Assembly: GCF_900183975.1 (NCBI RefSeq)
Contig: NZ_LT853882.1
Location: 861,501 to 925,500 of the forward strand
From: Xanthomonas fragariae
GTDB taxonomy: Bacteria > Pseudomonadota > Gammaproteobacteria > Xanthomonadales > Xanthomonadaceae
Direction: 5' to 3'
DNA: 64,000 nucleotides
The translations under genes and the position numbers were made by a program. Of this stretch, positions 1 through 10,071 are shown one piece after another. Positions within the stretch are counted from its first letter, which is position 1, and every line of letters starts with the position of its first letter. The notes under the pieces were generated by a model. It had not been told where the DNA came from, did no database searches, and was given only the letters and a program-made list of their open reading frames with translations.

Positions 1-387
1 CGGGTGGGTGCCGAGCGCGACGAGCTGCGCGTGGTCGCCGATCAGATCGGGACACCGACGCCTGCTGCACTGATTGCTGATATCACTGCGCAGTTGCTGC
101 GCCAGCGCGCGCTCGAAACGTCGGGCACCTGGAACCTCACTGCTGCAGGGCAGACGAGCTGGCATGGCTTCGCCGAGACGATCTTCGAGCAGGCGGTCAA
201 TGCAGGCATGCTGCAGCGCGCGCCACGTGTGGTGCCGATCACCACCGCAGACTACCCGACACCGGCAAAACGCCCGGCCTATTCGCGGTTATCGATCGAA
301 AAACTGCAGCGTGATTTCGATATCGTGCTGCCGGATTGGCGAGTCGGCTTGCAGCATGTGATTGCCGAACTGGCTGCTGCCAAGTAG
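1..387 (+). CDS. rmlD: dTDP-4-dehydrorhamnose reductase, C-terminal part
   Basis: The gene enters from the left edge and the frame is open from base 1, so only about the last 128 residues are visible. The text LRVVADQIGTPTPA and the closing LSIEKLQRDF...LPDWRVGLQHVI are the standard C-terminal part of RmlD, which reduces dTDP-4-keto-L-rhamnose to dTDP-L-rhamnose with NADPH in the cytoplasm. The product feeds LPS O-antigen synthesis. The catalytic YxxxK and nucleotide-binding parts lie outside the window. The gene faces xanB across a strong bidirectional hairpin. Family assignment is firm; the start cannot be seen. Confidence 0.93.
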   Translation, partial: RVGAERDELRVVADQIGTPTPAALIADITAQLLRQRALETSGTWNLTAAGQTSWHGFAETIFEQAVNAGMLQRAPRVVPITTADYPTPAKRPAYSRLSIEKLQRDFDIVLPDWRVGLQHVIAELAAAK

Positions 388-446
388 TAACGTTGTAACT
401 CAGGTGGGTGGCAACAACATTCCTCGCCGAGACAAATAAACGCCCT

Positions 447-484
447 ACACGCAAACAGCCGGGAATTCCCGGCTGTTTGCGTGT
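447..484. terminator. Bidirectional hairpin terminator between rmlD and xanB
   Basis: A perfect 17-bp inverted repeat starts ACACGCAAACAGCCGGG, has the loop AATT, and ends with the exact complement. It sits in the convergent gap between rmlD (plus) and xanB (minus) and fits a shared transcription stop. No long T-run follows on either side, so termination is inferred from stem strength and position. Confidence 0.75.
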
Positions 485-509
485 GTCGCAGCGTCCTGAA
501 AGCGAACGA

Positions 510-1913
510 TCAAGTGCGTCCGTAGGTATCTTCGAAGCGCACGATGTCGTCTTCCCCAAGGTAGCTGCCGGACTGCACTTCGATCAGTTCCAGCGGCAAT
601 TTGCCGGGGTTCTTCAGGCGATGGGTGACGCCCAGCGGGATGTAGGTACTCTGGTTTTCAGTCAGCAGCAGCACTTCATCGCCACGGGTGACTTCAGCCG
701 TTCCGCTCACCACAATCCAGTGCTCGGCGCGGTGGTGATGCATTTGCAGGCTGAGCGTGGCGCCCGGCTTGACGGTGATGCGCTTGACCTGGAACCGCTG
801 ACCCATGTCGACCGCATGGTAGTGGCCCCACGGACGAGAGACCTTGCGGTGCCACGTCGCCTCGGAACGGCCGGCCGACTTGATCTGTCTGACAACTTCC
901 TTGACGTCTTGAATGCGGTCTCGGTGTCCGACCAGCACCGCGTCGTCGGTTTCCACCACCACCACATTTTCCAGGCCGACCATGGCGATCAGGCGCGAGC
1001 CGTACGCGTAGGTGTTCTGGCAATCCAGCTGGATGACATCGCCGTGGTGCGCGTTACCCTGACCATCCTGCTCGGAAACGTCCAGCAGCGAGGACCAGGA
1101 GCCGACGTCGTTCCAGCCGGCATCCAATGGAACCACCACTGCATCAGCGGTCTTTTCCATCACCGCGTAGTCGATCGAATCCGACGGGCTGGCCGCGAAC
1201 GCTTCTTTGTTCAGACGGATGAAATCGGCGTCGCGTTCGCCGCCTTCCCACGCCTTCTGGCAGGCATCGGCAATGGCAGGCTGGAACTTGCGCAGCTCTT
1301 CCAGGTAACGCGAGGCGCGGAATAGGAACATGCCGCTGTTCCAGTAGTATTCGCCGCTGGCCAAGTAGCCTTGCGCGGTGGCCAGATCGGGCTTTTCGAC
1401 GAAGCGCTCAACCGTGGTCGCGCCCGTGCCGGCACCGCCCTTGATATAGCCGTAGCCGGTCTCGGGCGCGGTCGGCTTGATGCCGAAGGTGACCAGCTTG
1501 CCCTGTTCTGCCGCCGCCGCCGCAACGGTTACGGCCGCCTGGAAAGCGGCCTCGTCACGAATGACGTGATCGGACGGCAGTACCAGCAGCAGCGGGTCGC
1601 CGCCGTGACGGGTGGCTTCGAGCGCCGCAACAGCAATGGCCGGTGCAGTGTTGCGGCCCTTGGGCTCCAGCAAAATGGCCGAAGGCTTCACGCCCAACTG
1701 CTGCAACTGCTCGGCGACCATGAAACGGTGTTCTTCATTGGCAACCACGATGGGAGCGTGCGCAGCTACCGGGGCAGAACGCAGCCACGTCTCCTGCAGC
1801 ATGCTGTGTTCGCCGACCAGCGGCAGGAACTGCTTCGGATAAGATTCGCGCGACAACGGCCACAGGCGTGTGCCGGAACCGCCGGATAGGACAATAGGTA
1901 GGACGTCGCTCAT
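510..1913 (-). CDS. xanB: Mannose-1-phosphate guanylyltransferase / mannose-6-phosphate isomerase
   Basis: This bifunctional type II enzyme makes mannose-6-P from fructose-6-P and GDP-mannose from mannose-1-P, for xanthan and LPS. The N-terminal half carries the nucleotidyltransferase signature [13 protein letters not shown] near residue 11 and FVEKP further in. The C-terminal cupin half has [14 protein letters not shown] and [10 protein letters not shown], the isomerase metal site. I start at [12 protein letters not shown], giving 467 residues, the usual XanB length; a start six codons upstream is in frame but adds a non-conserved extension. It lies 48 bp downstream of xanA on the same strand, so the two are likely co-transcribed. 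Confidence 0.96.
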   Translation of the reverse strand: MSDVLPIVLSGGSGTRLWPLSRESYPKQFLPLVGEHSMLQETWLRSAPVAAHAPIVVANEEHRFMVAEQLQQLGVKPSAILLEPKGRNTAPAIAVAALEATRHGGDPLLLVLPSDHVIRDEAAFQAAVTVAAAAAEQGKLVTFGIKPTAPETGYGYIKGGAGTGATTVERFVEKPDLATAQGYLASGEYYWNSGMFLFRASRYLEELRKFQPAIADACQKAWEGGERDADFIRLNKEAFAASPSDSIDYAVMEKTADAVVVPLDAGWNDVGSWSSLLDVSEQDGQGNAHHGDVIQLDCQNTYAYGSRLIAMVGLENVVVVETDDAVLVGHRDRIQDVKEVVRQIKSAGRSEATWHRKVSRPWGHYHAVDMGQRFQVKRITVKPGATLSLQMHHHRAEHWIVVSGTAEVTRGDEVLLLTENQSTYIPLGVTHRLKNPGKLPLELIEVQSGSYLGEDDIVRFEDTYGRT

Positions 1914-1961
1914 GGGCGGGGGAAACTCCAAAGTGCGTCTATGGGTGGGAAAGGGGATGAA

Positions 1962-3308
1962 TCAACCGCGCAGCAGATCAGAAATTTCCTGCGTGCGTGT
2001 TTCCAACAGGGCGGCATCGCCGCGCGTTTCTACGTTCAGACGCAGCAGCGGCTCGGTGTTGGAGCTGCGCAGGTTGAAACGCCATTGGTCGAAATCCGCG
2101 CTGATGCCATCGGTGTAATCCAGTTCCGGCGACAGCGAGGCGTAGTGTTCCATCACACGGGCGACCGCTGCCTTGGCATCGTCCACCTTGAAATTGATCT
2201 CGCCGCTGCAAGGAAACTTCTGCATGCGTGCTTCGACCAGATCCGCCAGCGAACGACCGGACTGCGACACCAGCTCGGCAATCAATAACCATGGAATCAT
2301 GCCGGAGTCGGCGTAAGCGAACTCGCGGAAGTAGTGGTGCGCGCTCATCTCGCCGCCATACACGGCGTTTTCGCTGCGCATCTTTTCCTTGATGAAGGCA
2401 TGGCCGCTCTTGCACAGCACCGGAATGCCGCCGGCATCCTCGACCATCTCGACCGTATTCCAGGTCAGGCGCGGGTCGTGCACGACCTTGCTGCCCGGTT
2501 GCTTGGCAAGAATGGCCTGTGCCAGCAGACCGACCAAGTAATAGCCTTCGATAAAGCGGCCGGTGTGGTCGAAAAAGAAGCAACGGTCGAAGTCGCCATC
2601 CCACGCGATGCCAAAGTCGGCGCCGTGTTCCTTGACCGCCTTGGCGGTGGCATCGCGGTTTTCCGGAAGCAGTGGGTTGGGAATGCCGTTGGGAAAGTTG
2701 CCATCGGGCTCATGGAAGACGCGCACGAATTCGAACGGCAGATGCGGCGCGAGCAGATCGACGATCAAGCCGGCGCCACCGTTGCCGGCGTTGACCACCA
2801 ACTTGAGCGGCTTGAGCGTGCTGCGGTCCACGTAGCTGAGCAGATGCTCCAGGTAGGCGGTCTTGTCGGTGCGGCTCTGCTCGCTGGCGGTGGGTTCGCC
2901 TGGCGCCGCCGTATCGGCCGCAACCGTGTCACGGATCGCAAAAAGGCCGGTGTCGGAACTGATCGGTCGCGCCTGCTCGCGCACCAGCTTCATGCCGTTA
3001 TAATCCATCGGGTTGTGGCTGGCGGTGACCATCACGCCGCCAGCTGCCTTGAGGTAATCGGTCTGGAAATAGACCTCCTCGGTGCCGCACAGGCCGATGT
3101 CGATCACCTCGCGGCCGCTGGCGCGCAGGCCGGCCGAGAGCGCTTCCTGCAGCCCGGGGCTGGCCAGGCGCACGTCATGGCCCAAAATCACGGGCCCTTG
3201 ATCCAGCTGTGCCGCCAGCGCCACGCCGATGCGGCGAGCCAAGTCCTCGTTGAGTTCATCCGGCACGCGGCCGCGAATATCGTAGGCCTTGAAGGCGGGT
3301 AGCGTCAT
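1962..3308 (-). CDS. xanA: Phosphoglucomutase / phosphomannomutase
   Basis: XanA interconverts hexose-6- and hexose-1-phosphates, supplying glucose-1-P and mannose-1-P for UDP-glucose and GDP-mannose. The sequence shows the phosphoserine loop TASHNP (within [18 protein letters not shown]), the Mg site DGDFDR, and the C-terminal phosphate-binding [13 protein letters not shown] start at [14 protein letters not shown], giving 448 residues, the family's usual length. The open frame runs 47 codons further upstream, but that extension lacks family residues and overlaps the promoter side of the divergent CoA-transferase gene. It precedes xanB on the same strand. Confidence 0.96.
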   Translation of the reverse strand: MTLPAFKAYDIRGRVPDELNEDLARRIGVALAAQLDQGPVILGHDVRLASPGLQEALSAGLRASGREVIDIGLCGTEEVYFQTDYLKAAGGVMVTASHNPMDYNGMKLVREQARPISSDTGLFAIRDTVAADTAAPGEPTASEQSRTDKTAYLEHLLSYVDRSTLKPLKLVVNAGNGGAGLIVDLLAPHLPFEFVRVFHEPDGNFPNGIPNPLLPENRDATAKAVKEHGADFGIAWDGDFDRCFFFDHTGRFIEGYYLVGLLAQAILAKQPGSKVVHDPRLTWNTVEMVEDAGGIPVLCKSGHAFIKEKMRSENAVYGGEMSAHHYFREFAYADSGMIPWLLIAELVSQSGRSLADLVEARMQKFPCSGEINFKVDDAKAAVARVMEHYASLSPELDYTDGISADFDQWRFNLRSSNTEPLLRLNVETRGDAALLETRTQEISDLLRG

Positions 3309-3441
3309 GGGCAATTCCTGGAGTGGGGGACGGATGAGTTTAGCGGCTGCGCCGCGTCTTGGGGATGGCAGAATTGCGACCGAGGACAGGGAACAGTCAG
3401 CGGCTAGAATGAGCGCTTCACACCAGCGGGTGAGGGCAGTG

Positions 3442-4173
3442 ATGCGCAATGATGCACGTGGCGCGGCAAGCGGTAAGCGCTATACCGATGCCAAAGCGGC
3501 GCTGGATGGGGTGCTGGCCGATGGTCAAACGTTGGCGGTCGGCGGTTTTGGATTGTGTGGAATCCCGGAGGCATTGATTGCAGCCGTACGCGCCAGTGGA
3601 ATCAGCGGTCTGACGGTGATCTCCAACAACGCCGGCGTCGATGGCTTTGGGCTCGGTCAATTATTGGCCACCCGCCAAATCCGCAAGATGATTTCGTCCT
3701 ACGTGGGCGAAAACAAGGAATTCGAGCGGCAATATCTGGCCGGCGAACTCGAACTGGAGTTCAACCCACAAGGCACATTGGCCGAACGCCTGCGCGCTGG
3801 CGGTGCCGGGATTCCAGCGTTCTACACAGCGACCGGCTACGGCACCATCGTTGCCAACGGTAAGGAAACCCGCGAATTCGACGGCAAGCATTACGTGCTG
3901 GAAACCGCTCTGCATGCCGACCTTGCACTGGTCAAAGCTTGGCGCGGCGATACGGCCGGCAATCTGGTGTTCCGCAAGACCGCGCGCAATTTCAATCCGG
4001 CCTGCGCCATGGCCGGTCGCGTCTGCATCGCCGAGGTCGAGGAAATCGTGGAGTTGGGCGCGATCGATCCCGATCAAGTTCATCTGCCAGGCATCTATGT
4101 CGACCGCCTGGTGCTCAACGCCACGCCGGAAAAACGCATCGAACAGCGCACCCTGCGCGAAGGACAGCAGTGA
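3442..4173 (+). CDS. scoA: 3-oxoacid CoA-transferase, subunit A
   Basis: The alpha subunit of a succinyl-CoA:3-ketoacid (acetoacetate) CoA-transferase. It carries the CoA-binding glycine-rich stretch [14 protein letters not shown] and the AGVDGFGLG...[11 protein letters not shown] segment typical of family I subunit A. The start [14 protein letters not shown] gives 243 residues, the usual length; upstream in-frame starts fall in the spacer shared with divergent xanA. Its TGA overlaps the ATG of subunit B (TGATG), so the two are translationally coupled. Role: acetoacetate or branched-chain acid catabolism. Exact substrate preference cannot be read from sequence. Confidence 0.93.
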   Translation: MRNDARGAASGKRYTDAKAALDGVLADGQTLAVGGFGLCGIPEALIAAVRASGISGLTVISNNAGVDGFGLGQLLATRQIRKMISSYVGENKEFERQYLAGELELEFNPQGTLAERLRAGGAGIPAFYTATGYGTIVANGKETREFDGKHYVLETALHADLALVKAWRGDTAGNLVFRKTARNFNPACAMAGRVCIAEVEEIVELGAIDPDQVHLPGIYVDRLVLNATPEKRIEQRTLREGQQ

Positions 4174-4811
4174 TGGCCTGGACCAGAGATCAGATGGCCA
4201 AACGTGCGGCACGCGAACTGACCGATGGCGCTTACGTCAACTTGGGCATCGGCCTGCCGACGCTGGTGGCCAATCATATTCCCGATGGCGTGGACGTGTG
4301 GCTGCAATCGGAAAATGGCCTGCTTGGCATTGGCCCATTTCCCACTGAAGATGCAGTCGATGCTGACCTGATCAATGCCGGCAAGCAGACAGTCACTGCG
4401 CGCGCCGGTGCGAGTTATTTCGGTAGCCACGATTCGTTCGCGATGATCCGCGGCGGTCATATCGACCTGGCGATCCTCGGCGCGATGCAGGTCACCGAGC
4501 ACGGCGATCTGGCCAACTGGATGGTGCCCGGCAAGATGGTCAAGGGCATGGGCGGTGCAATGGATCTCGTTGCCGGCGTCAAGCGCGTCGTGGTGTTGAT
4601 GGAGCATGTCGCCAAAGACGGCAGCCACAAGATCCTGCGCGAATGCGACCTGCCGCTGACGGGCGTCGGCGTTGTCGACCGCATCATTACCGACCTTGCG
4701 GTGTTTGATGTCACCGGGACCGGTTTGATGCTGGTAGAGGCTGCGGAGGGGCTGGAACTGGAGGAGCTGCGTGCCAAAACCGGTGCTGCAATCCGAACGT
4801 CCGGAACATGA
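4173..4811 (+). CDS. scoB: 3-oxoacid CoA-transferase, subunit B
   Basis: The beta subunit, which contains the active-site glutamate in the motif [10 protein letters not shown]; the side chain forms the glutamyl-CoA thioester. It also carries [14 protein letters not shown] near the N terminus and the conserved [13 protein letters not shown]. The start overlaps the stop of subunit A by two bases. At 212 residues it is full length. It converges with the large RgpF/HAD gene, leaving only 24 bp between their stops. Confidence 0.94.
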   Translation: MAWTRDQMAKRAARELTDGAYVNLGIGLPTLVANHIPDGVDVWLQSENGLLGIGPFPTEDAVDADLINAGKQTVTARAGASYFGSHDSFAMIRGGHIDLAILGAMQVTEHGDLANWMVPGKMVKGMGGAMDLVAGVKRVVVLMEHVAKDGSHKILRECDLPLTGVGVVDRIITDLAVFDVTGTGLMLVEAAEGLELEELRAKTGAAIRTSGT

Positions 4812-4835
4812 GCTTCACGCCGGATGGCCTTCTGG

Positions 4836-7661
4836 TCATCCGGCTGAAACTGCACCACGTCCAGTGAAGCGATCTTCGAGTTGCAATTCTGCCAGCCAAG
4901 GAGCCTGCCAGCGCCCTGATCCGATGCACTGCAGCGGGATCTGAATCGATACTTGATCGAGTTCCAACAGGAAGCTTTCGTCTTGCGCAACGTCGCAAAA
5001 GTTTTCAATAAACGCCAGGGCGCCTTCGTGCACTTGCGCGATCGTTGCCCACTGCGTTGCCGACACTTCTTGATCCGTATAAACGGCCTGATAGGCATCG
5101 GCCCCTGCTGTAAAGTGCGAAAACTGCGGCGATGGGGCAGTTAACAGAGTCTCAAGCAGAAGATCGTGTCGCAGAATGATTGACTGAGTCGGATCGCTCT
5201 CTGTGCGTCCGTCGAAATAGCGCGCTCCGGCCCAGCTTTCGGAAGTGATTTTTGTCGCGCGTTCAGTCAGTGCAAAGTAAGCGCCACCCAGCGGCTGGCC
5301 TATCAATCTGGTGAGATTGGCCTGAATGCTGCCGGAGTAGCCGATATCTGCAACCAATGCGGAGTTATCGCCTGTCATCTCCTTCCAGTAGCGCAGGTAC
5401 GTTTGTCTTTCCTGACGGGCAAGTTCGAGGAGATCATCTGTAGCTGGAGCCATCAATTCCATGAGTTCACCGCGCATCTCGGGCAGATACACGTCGCGCC
5501 GCATCGTCAAAAGCCCCAATCGGCGCTCGAGTATTTCTGCTGCAGAAATTCCCAGGCGGGCCTCTATCAGGTCTTTCAAGGTGCCTGTATAGGTACTGTC
5601 CAATAGCAGGGCAAGATCGTCCAGCGTATGTAGAGACGGTGTTCCAGTTCCACGGCGCGATGCAAGCAGATACTTGCCGTGCAACCCGCTCAACGCCTGT
5701 GAGGTTTGCCTCAGTCGCTGGAATGCTTGTTCCAGCAGATAGCCTTCCCGACTCAAGAACAAGATCGTGTCGACATCGCGTTGTTTTGCCAGGCGAGTCA
5801 GCCAAGCAAGATAATCCAAAACCAGTGGGCCGAGAACTATGTAGCCGAGGCACGCGGGCGATAATGTGGGAAGCGGCGCAAGCGCTTCCGGTTTGCGGTC
5901 GGCAATATCGGCGAATCGATTGGCCAACAGGCCTAGCCATAACTGGTCTTGCCATCGTGTTGCCGAGCCGGACGGTGGCCTGAGCATACGCAAGGCGGGA
6001 ATCACGTCAAACAACACTGAGGGCCGCAGCACATGTACCGGTGTCAGAAATTTATGCATCTGTGGACGTTGAATGTCGCTGTGTTCGTTGTCGCCTAGAT
6101 GCAGCCACCGCGAGGGAGGCACAGTCTCTACCTCAGGCAGCTTTTCCCATGCGCTGTCATTATCTTTGCGCCAGCCGGTCTCGCATGACACGTACCACGC
6201 TGCCGGCAGAGCGGCGACTTCTGCAGGAAGGATTTGCCGCAGTGTGGAGCTGTCCAGGTACATGTCCGATAGCGCAACCATTCGGACACCGCGTCTTTGC
6301 AATTGTGCGACCGCTGCGATCACGCCTTGGCGTGGACGTAGCAGTTTGGCTTCGACTGCAATTTCCATCGCTTGCAGCGCGTTGATCGGGAGCGCCCGCG
6401 AACCGGGAAGGGTTGCAAGCGTGACGTAGATGGCCGACAAATCCACATCGGCACCGTGTTGGTGTCGTGCCTTGGATTCGGCAAGCCCACGCAGTTCAAC
6501 AAAGTTCTCTATGCCGAAGTCGCGTGCGATCAAGTGTGCAAGGTAGGCGCGTGCGCCTTCCGGAAACAGAAACGGCCTGACCACCAAGGTGTCGAAGATG
6601 TCTAGCGATACCAGCCGAGCCTGGAGAGAGGAAAGCGTCAGTTGGGTAGCAAGCGGCGTATCGAATGCAGCCTGCCAGTTACGCTCACCTTCGCTACTAA
6701 GCGCCAGCGTGCCATCGGCAGGCAATACCCCTATGCGATAACGGTGCTGCCGTGCGATCGCAACGAATAAGCGCTCCATTGCATGATGCACTGTGCCATC
6801 GATCTGGCCGTGCTCTTCTGGAAAGTCTTGGAGCTCAAGGTCGAGTGCGTACAATGGCCGCAATGCGTCAACCTTCGCCCAGAACATCGATCCTGCCGGG
6901 AAGTCGATGTAGTCCGAAGGGTGAATATCGAATCCAAGTCGTTGCGCCAGTTCGCGGCAGACGTCGAAGTTACTGAGCCATGTATGTGCCCACAAGGGCA
7001 CCCCTGCGTAACTCTCCGGGTAAAGCATTCCAAGCCGTGGCTCGGCCTGGAACATTCCTAATTGCCAGGCGATGCGCTCCGAGCTACCCATCAGCGACGA
7101 GATGAGATATCGCCGCCAATCGCCTTGTTCGCTGCCCGTGTACATTGATTTTTTTGTGTGCAGGTGGCCGACAATGTCCAACGCCAGTATCTGCTCGCGG
7201 AAAGTCACCAATAGCGGTGCAATGTCACGGCCACGATTGGGAACGATGCGCACGTCGAGTTGCTCAAGATGCGGTAGCCGGGAGAAGCGGTCACGTGCCC
7301 GACGGGCCGCTGCTTCATCCATCACTGACACCAGCAAGTCATAGCTGATCGGCATGTGCTTCAGAGCTTGCGCCAACTCATCGATCAGGTCGGGATAGAA
7401 GACGTGCACCATCACGCCAACCTTCAACTGCAAGTGCGAGAGCGGCACAGGTGTGACGAATACATATTCGTCAGATGGATGCGGCGCGGCTGACCGTCTG
7501 CTGCCCGCAAGCCGCACCCTTTGCAGGAACCCCCGCACTCCCAGGGCGCGAATCACCTTGAACACTCTGAGCGCGACGGCCATCGCACCTGAGACCCCGC
7601 CGCCATGGAGTGCGATCGAACGACGCGCCACAACCAGCAGTTTGGAAAAACGGCTGGTCAT
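4836..7661 (-). CDS. RgpF-domain / HAD-domain fusion protein near the LPS locus
   Basis: A 941-residue protein. Residues about 75-320 match the rhamnan-synthesis F (RgpF) domain: VGVMVHVFYPDL, YDLLVSVMDE, VRIVPNRGRDIAPLL and GHLHTKKS. A HAD-type domain follows, with DIFDTL at about 354-359, a motif like VALSDMYLDS, and LGDNEHSD near 515. The C-terminal third (FLSREGYLLEQAF, VADIGYSGSIQANL) is the region common in HAD proteins of surface-polysaccharide clusters. The start lies 22 bp after the etf-QO stop on the same strand, so co-transcription is likely. A role in O-antigen or glycan assembly is inferred from family and from the neighbouring rml/xan genes. No signal peptide is evident. Confidence 0.85.
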   Translation of the reverse strand: MTSRFSKLLVVARRSIALHGGGVSGAMAVALRVFKVIRALGVRGFLQRVRLAGSRRSAAPHPSDEYVFVTPVPLSHLQLKVGVMVHVFYPDLIDELAQALKHMPISYDLLVSVMDEAAARRARDRFSRLPHLEQLDVRIVPNRGRDIAPLLVTFREQILALDIVGHLHTKKSMYTGSEQGDWRRYLISSLMGSSERIAWQLGMFQAEPRLGMLYPESYAGVPLWAHTWLSNFDVCRELAQRLGFDIHPSDYIDFPAGSMFWAKVDALRPLYALDLELQDFPEEHGQIDGTVHHAMERLFVAIARQHRYRIGVLPADGTLALSSEGERNWQAAFDTPLATQLTLSSLQARLVSLDIFDTLVVRPFLFPEGARAYLAHLIARDFGIENFVELRGLAESKARHQHGADVDLSAIYVTLATLPGSRALPINALQAMEIAVEAKLLRPRQGVIAAVAQLQRRGVRMVALSDMYLDSSTLRQILPAEVAALPAAWYVSCETGWRKDNDSAWEKLPEVETVPPSRWLHLGDNEHSDIQRPQMHKFLTPVHVLRPSVLFDVIPALRMLRPPSGSATRWQDQLWLGLLANRFADIADRKPEALAPLPTLSPACLGYIVLGPLVLDYLAWLTRLAKQRDVDTILFLSREGYLLEQAFQRLRQTSQALSGLHGKYLLASRRGTGTPSLHTLDDLALLLDSTYTGTLKDLIEARLGISAAEILERRLGLLTMRRDVYLPEMRGELMELMAPATDDLLELARQERQTYLRYWKEMTGDNSALVADIGYSGSIQANLTRLIGQPLGGAYFALTERATKITSESWAGARYFDGRTESDPTQSIILRHDLLLETLLTAPSPQFSHFTAGADAYQAVYTDQEVSATQWATIAQVHEGALAFIENFCDVAQDESFLLELDQVSIQIPLQCIGSGRWQAPWLAELQLEDRFTGRGAVSAG

Positions 7662-7683
7662 GCGGATTTCCGATGCCTGTTAG

Positions 7684-9333
7684 TCACAGATTCTGGTAGT
7701 TCGGGCCCGAACCACCCTCCGGTGTGACCCAGTTGATGATCTCGTAGGGGTCCTTGATGTCGCAGGTCTTGCAATGCACACAGTTGGCGGCGTTGATCTG
7801 CAGGCGTTTGCCGGAGGGGCTGGTGGCGTCTGCGACCATTTCGTAAACGTTGGCCGGGCAGAAGCGTGTGCAGGGGTTGTCATATTCGGCGACGCAGCGT
7901 GTGGCGCAGATCGTGGTGTCGAGAACCTGCAGATGCACGGGCTGGTCTTCATCGTGTTCGGTGGCGGCGAAGTAGACCGCTTGCAGACGATCGCGTGGTG
8001 CGAGCTCGCGTTGTCCGTAGTCGCGCTTGGGCTGCTCGTAGTCGCCGATCTTGTGCAGGGCCGACCAGTCGGGTTTGTTTTTCAGCGTCCACGGCGAGGC
8101 GCCCTTGAGCGCGGTTTCCCAGGCGGCATTTAGCAGGCCGAACCACAAGCCCTTCTTGAAGCCGGGCTTGATGTTGCGCACTTCCTTCAGCTCGGCCATT
8201 GCATCGGAGGCGCGCAGCGTGGCATCGAAGCCTTGCGCTGCCAGTTGCGATTGCACCAGATGCTCGGCCGCCAGCATGCCGCTGCGGATCGCCTGGTGGG
8301 TGCCCTTGATCTTAGGAACGTTGAGCAGGCCGGCGGTGTCGCCGATCAGCAAGGCGCCGGGCATCTCCACTTTCGGCAGCGACTGCCAACCGCCGGTGAC
8401 GATTGCGCGAGCGCCGGCCGAGAGGATGCTGCCGCCTTCGAGCAGGGATTTGATCAGCGCATGGTTCTTCCATTGCTGGAAGGCCTCCCACGGCTGATAT
8501 TTCGGGTCGCTGTAGTCCAGTCCGCTAACGTAGCCGAGCGCGATCTGGTTGTTGTCCAAGTGATACAGAAAGCTGCCGCCGTAGGTGCGGTTGTCGGCCG
8601 GCCAGCCGAGCGTGTGTACGATCTTGCCGGGGCTGACGCGGCCTTCGGGCACCTGCCACAGCTCCTTGATGCCGATCGAATAGCCCTGCGGGTCGGAGTC
8701 GGCAGTCAGGTCGAACCGCTTGAGCAGGCGCTTGGTCAGATGGCCGCGTGCGCCTTCGGCCAGCACGGTGACCCTGGCGCGGATGTCGATGCCGGCCGTG
8801 TAGCCAGGTTTGTGCGATCCATCCTTGGCCACGCCCATGTCGCCGATGCGCACGCCCACCACCTGACCGCTGTCGTCATGCAACGTTTCGGCGGCGGCAA
8901 AGCCGGGGTAGATTTCCACGCCCAGCGCTTCGGCCTTTGGCGCGAGCCACGCGCACATCGCACCCAAGCTGACGATGAAGTTACCGTGGTTGCGCATGCC
9001 CGGTGGCACCACCGGGAACTTGCGTGCGCTGTCCTTGCCGAGAAACCAGAATTCGTCGTCGGTGGCGGCCACGCAGATCGGCGGCGGGTTGTCGCGCCAG
9101 CCCGGCAACAAGGCATCCAGCGGGCCGGGCTCGATCACTGCGCCGGACAGGATATGCGCGCCGATGATGCTGGATTTTTCGATCACGCATACGCTGATGG
9201 TCGGATCGAGCTGCTTGAGCCGGATCGCAAAGGCCAGCCCGGCCGGGCCGGCGCCGACGGTGACGACGTCGTACTCCATCACGTCGCGCTCGACCGGCTC
9301 TGGCGCACGTGCGCCGACTCCTGCTTCCGACAT
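7684..9333 (-). CDS. Electron transfer flavoprotein-ubiquinone oxidoreductase
   Basis: ETF-QO passes electrons from ETF to the quinone pool. The N terminus has the FAD dinucleotide-binding motif DVVTVGAGPAGLAFAIRL. The C terminus has the 4Fe-4S cysteines, first CATRC...C and then CVHCKTCDIKDP, and ends GGSGPNYQNL as in other ETF-QOs. I chose MSEAGVGARAPEP (549 residues); a start 12 codons upstream is possible. This gene flanks the LPS cluster in Xanthomonas, which agrees with the rml/xan genes here. It converges with no gene and leads into the RgpF/HAD gene. Confidence 0.95.
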   Translation of the reverse strand: MSEAGVGARAPEPVERDVMEYDVVTVGAGPAGLAFAIRLKQLDPTISVCVIEKSSIIGAHILSGAVIEPGPLDALLPGWRDNPPPICVAATDDEFWFLGKDSARKFPVVPPGMRNHGNFIVSLGAMCAWLAPKAEALGVEIYPGFAAAETLHDDSGQVVGVRIGDMGVAKDGSHKPGYTAGIDIRARVTVLAEGARGHLTKRLLKRFDLTADSDPQGYSIGIKELWQVPEGRVSPGKIVHTLGWPADNRTYGGSFLYHLDNNQIALGYVSGLDYSDPKYQPWEAFQQWKNHALIKSLLEGGSILSAGARAIVTGGWQSLPKVEMPGALLIGDTAGLLNVPKIKGTHQAIRSGMLAAEHLVQSQLAAQGFDATLRASDAMAELKEVRNIKPGFKKGLWFGLLNAAWETALKGASPWTLKNKPDWSALHKIGDYEQPKRDYGQRELAPRDRLQAVYFAATEHDEDQPVHLQVLDTTICATRCVAEYDNPCTRFCPANVYEMVADATSPSGKRLQINAANCVHCKTCDIKDPYEIINWVTPEGGSGPNYQNL

Positions 9334-9459
9334 TGTTCCGCTCCCGTTGGCTCGATGGCTGACAGGCATTTTCCGGGATTCGGTGTGATGGCGGCAAATC
9401 GCGGTGATTCATCCTCTGCCATCGGCACGGCTGAGCGCGCACGTGCTAGCGTTTCAGGC

Positions 9460-10057
9460 ATGAAGATGCGCGTTGCACTGCCTGGGGCGGAGATCAGTTG
9501 GTGTCGCGGTTGGTTGCAGGGCACGCAGGCCGATGCACTGATGCAGGTGTTGCTGGCGCAGGTGCAATGGGACGTGCACCGCATCTGTATTTTTGGACGG
9601 CTCGTGGATTCGCCGCGCTTGAGCAGCTGGATCGGCGATCCGCAGGCGAGCTATCGCTATTCGGGCACGCAATTCGCGCCGCAGCCGTGGCTGGAGGTGC
9701 TGCAGCCATTACGTACGCGCCTGCAGAAGGAGACCGGGTATTGGTTCCAGCGTGCTGGTCAATCGCTACCGTGGCGGCAGCGATGCGATGGGCTGGCATA
9801 GCGACGACGAGCCGGAGCTGGGGCCGCAACCGCTGATTGCGTCATTGAGCCTGGGCGCGATGCGCCGCTTCGCGTTCAAACATCGCGACGATGCTACGTT
9901 GAAGCAGACGCTGGAGTTGGGGCATGGCGATCTATTGCTGATGGGCGGCGACACCCAGCGACATTACCGACATGCCTTGCCGCGCACCGCAAAGCCGATC
10001 GGCGAGCGCATCAATCTGACGTTTCGCCAGATTGCGCTGCGCGTCCCCGAGCGCTAG
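9460..10057 (+). pseudogene. alkB: AlkB-like 2OG-Fe(II) dioxygenase, frameshifted
   Basis: Two plus-strand frames together make an AlkB-type alkylated-DNA repair dioxygenase. Frame one runs from MKMRVALPGAEIS to KETGYWFQ near base 9748. Frame two resumes with VLVNRYRGGSDAMGWHSDDEPEL and ends ERINLTFRQIALRVPER. The iron ligands (HSD, later RHALPRT) and the 2-oxoglutarate arginine region are all in the second frame. Both halves are uninterrupted except at about 9745-9752, where the junction needs a +1 or -2 shift. The gene would encode about 199 residues. It is either a recent pseudogene or a sequencing error. Confidence 0.8.
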
Positions 10058-10071
10058 GTTGGCTCTCGCTG

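Noticed and set aside
408..1325. Long plus-strand ORF opposite xanB (and similar at 2334-3302)
   Set aside because: Antisense shadow of xanB/xanA; low-complexity text with no family residues and the other strand is clearly coding.
8233..9801. 522-codon plus-strand ORF across etf-QO
   Set aside because: Mostly antisense to etf-QO; only its last part is the first half of the frameshifted alkB.
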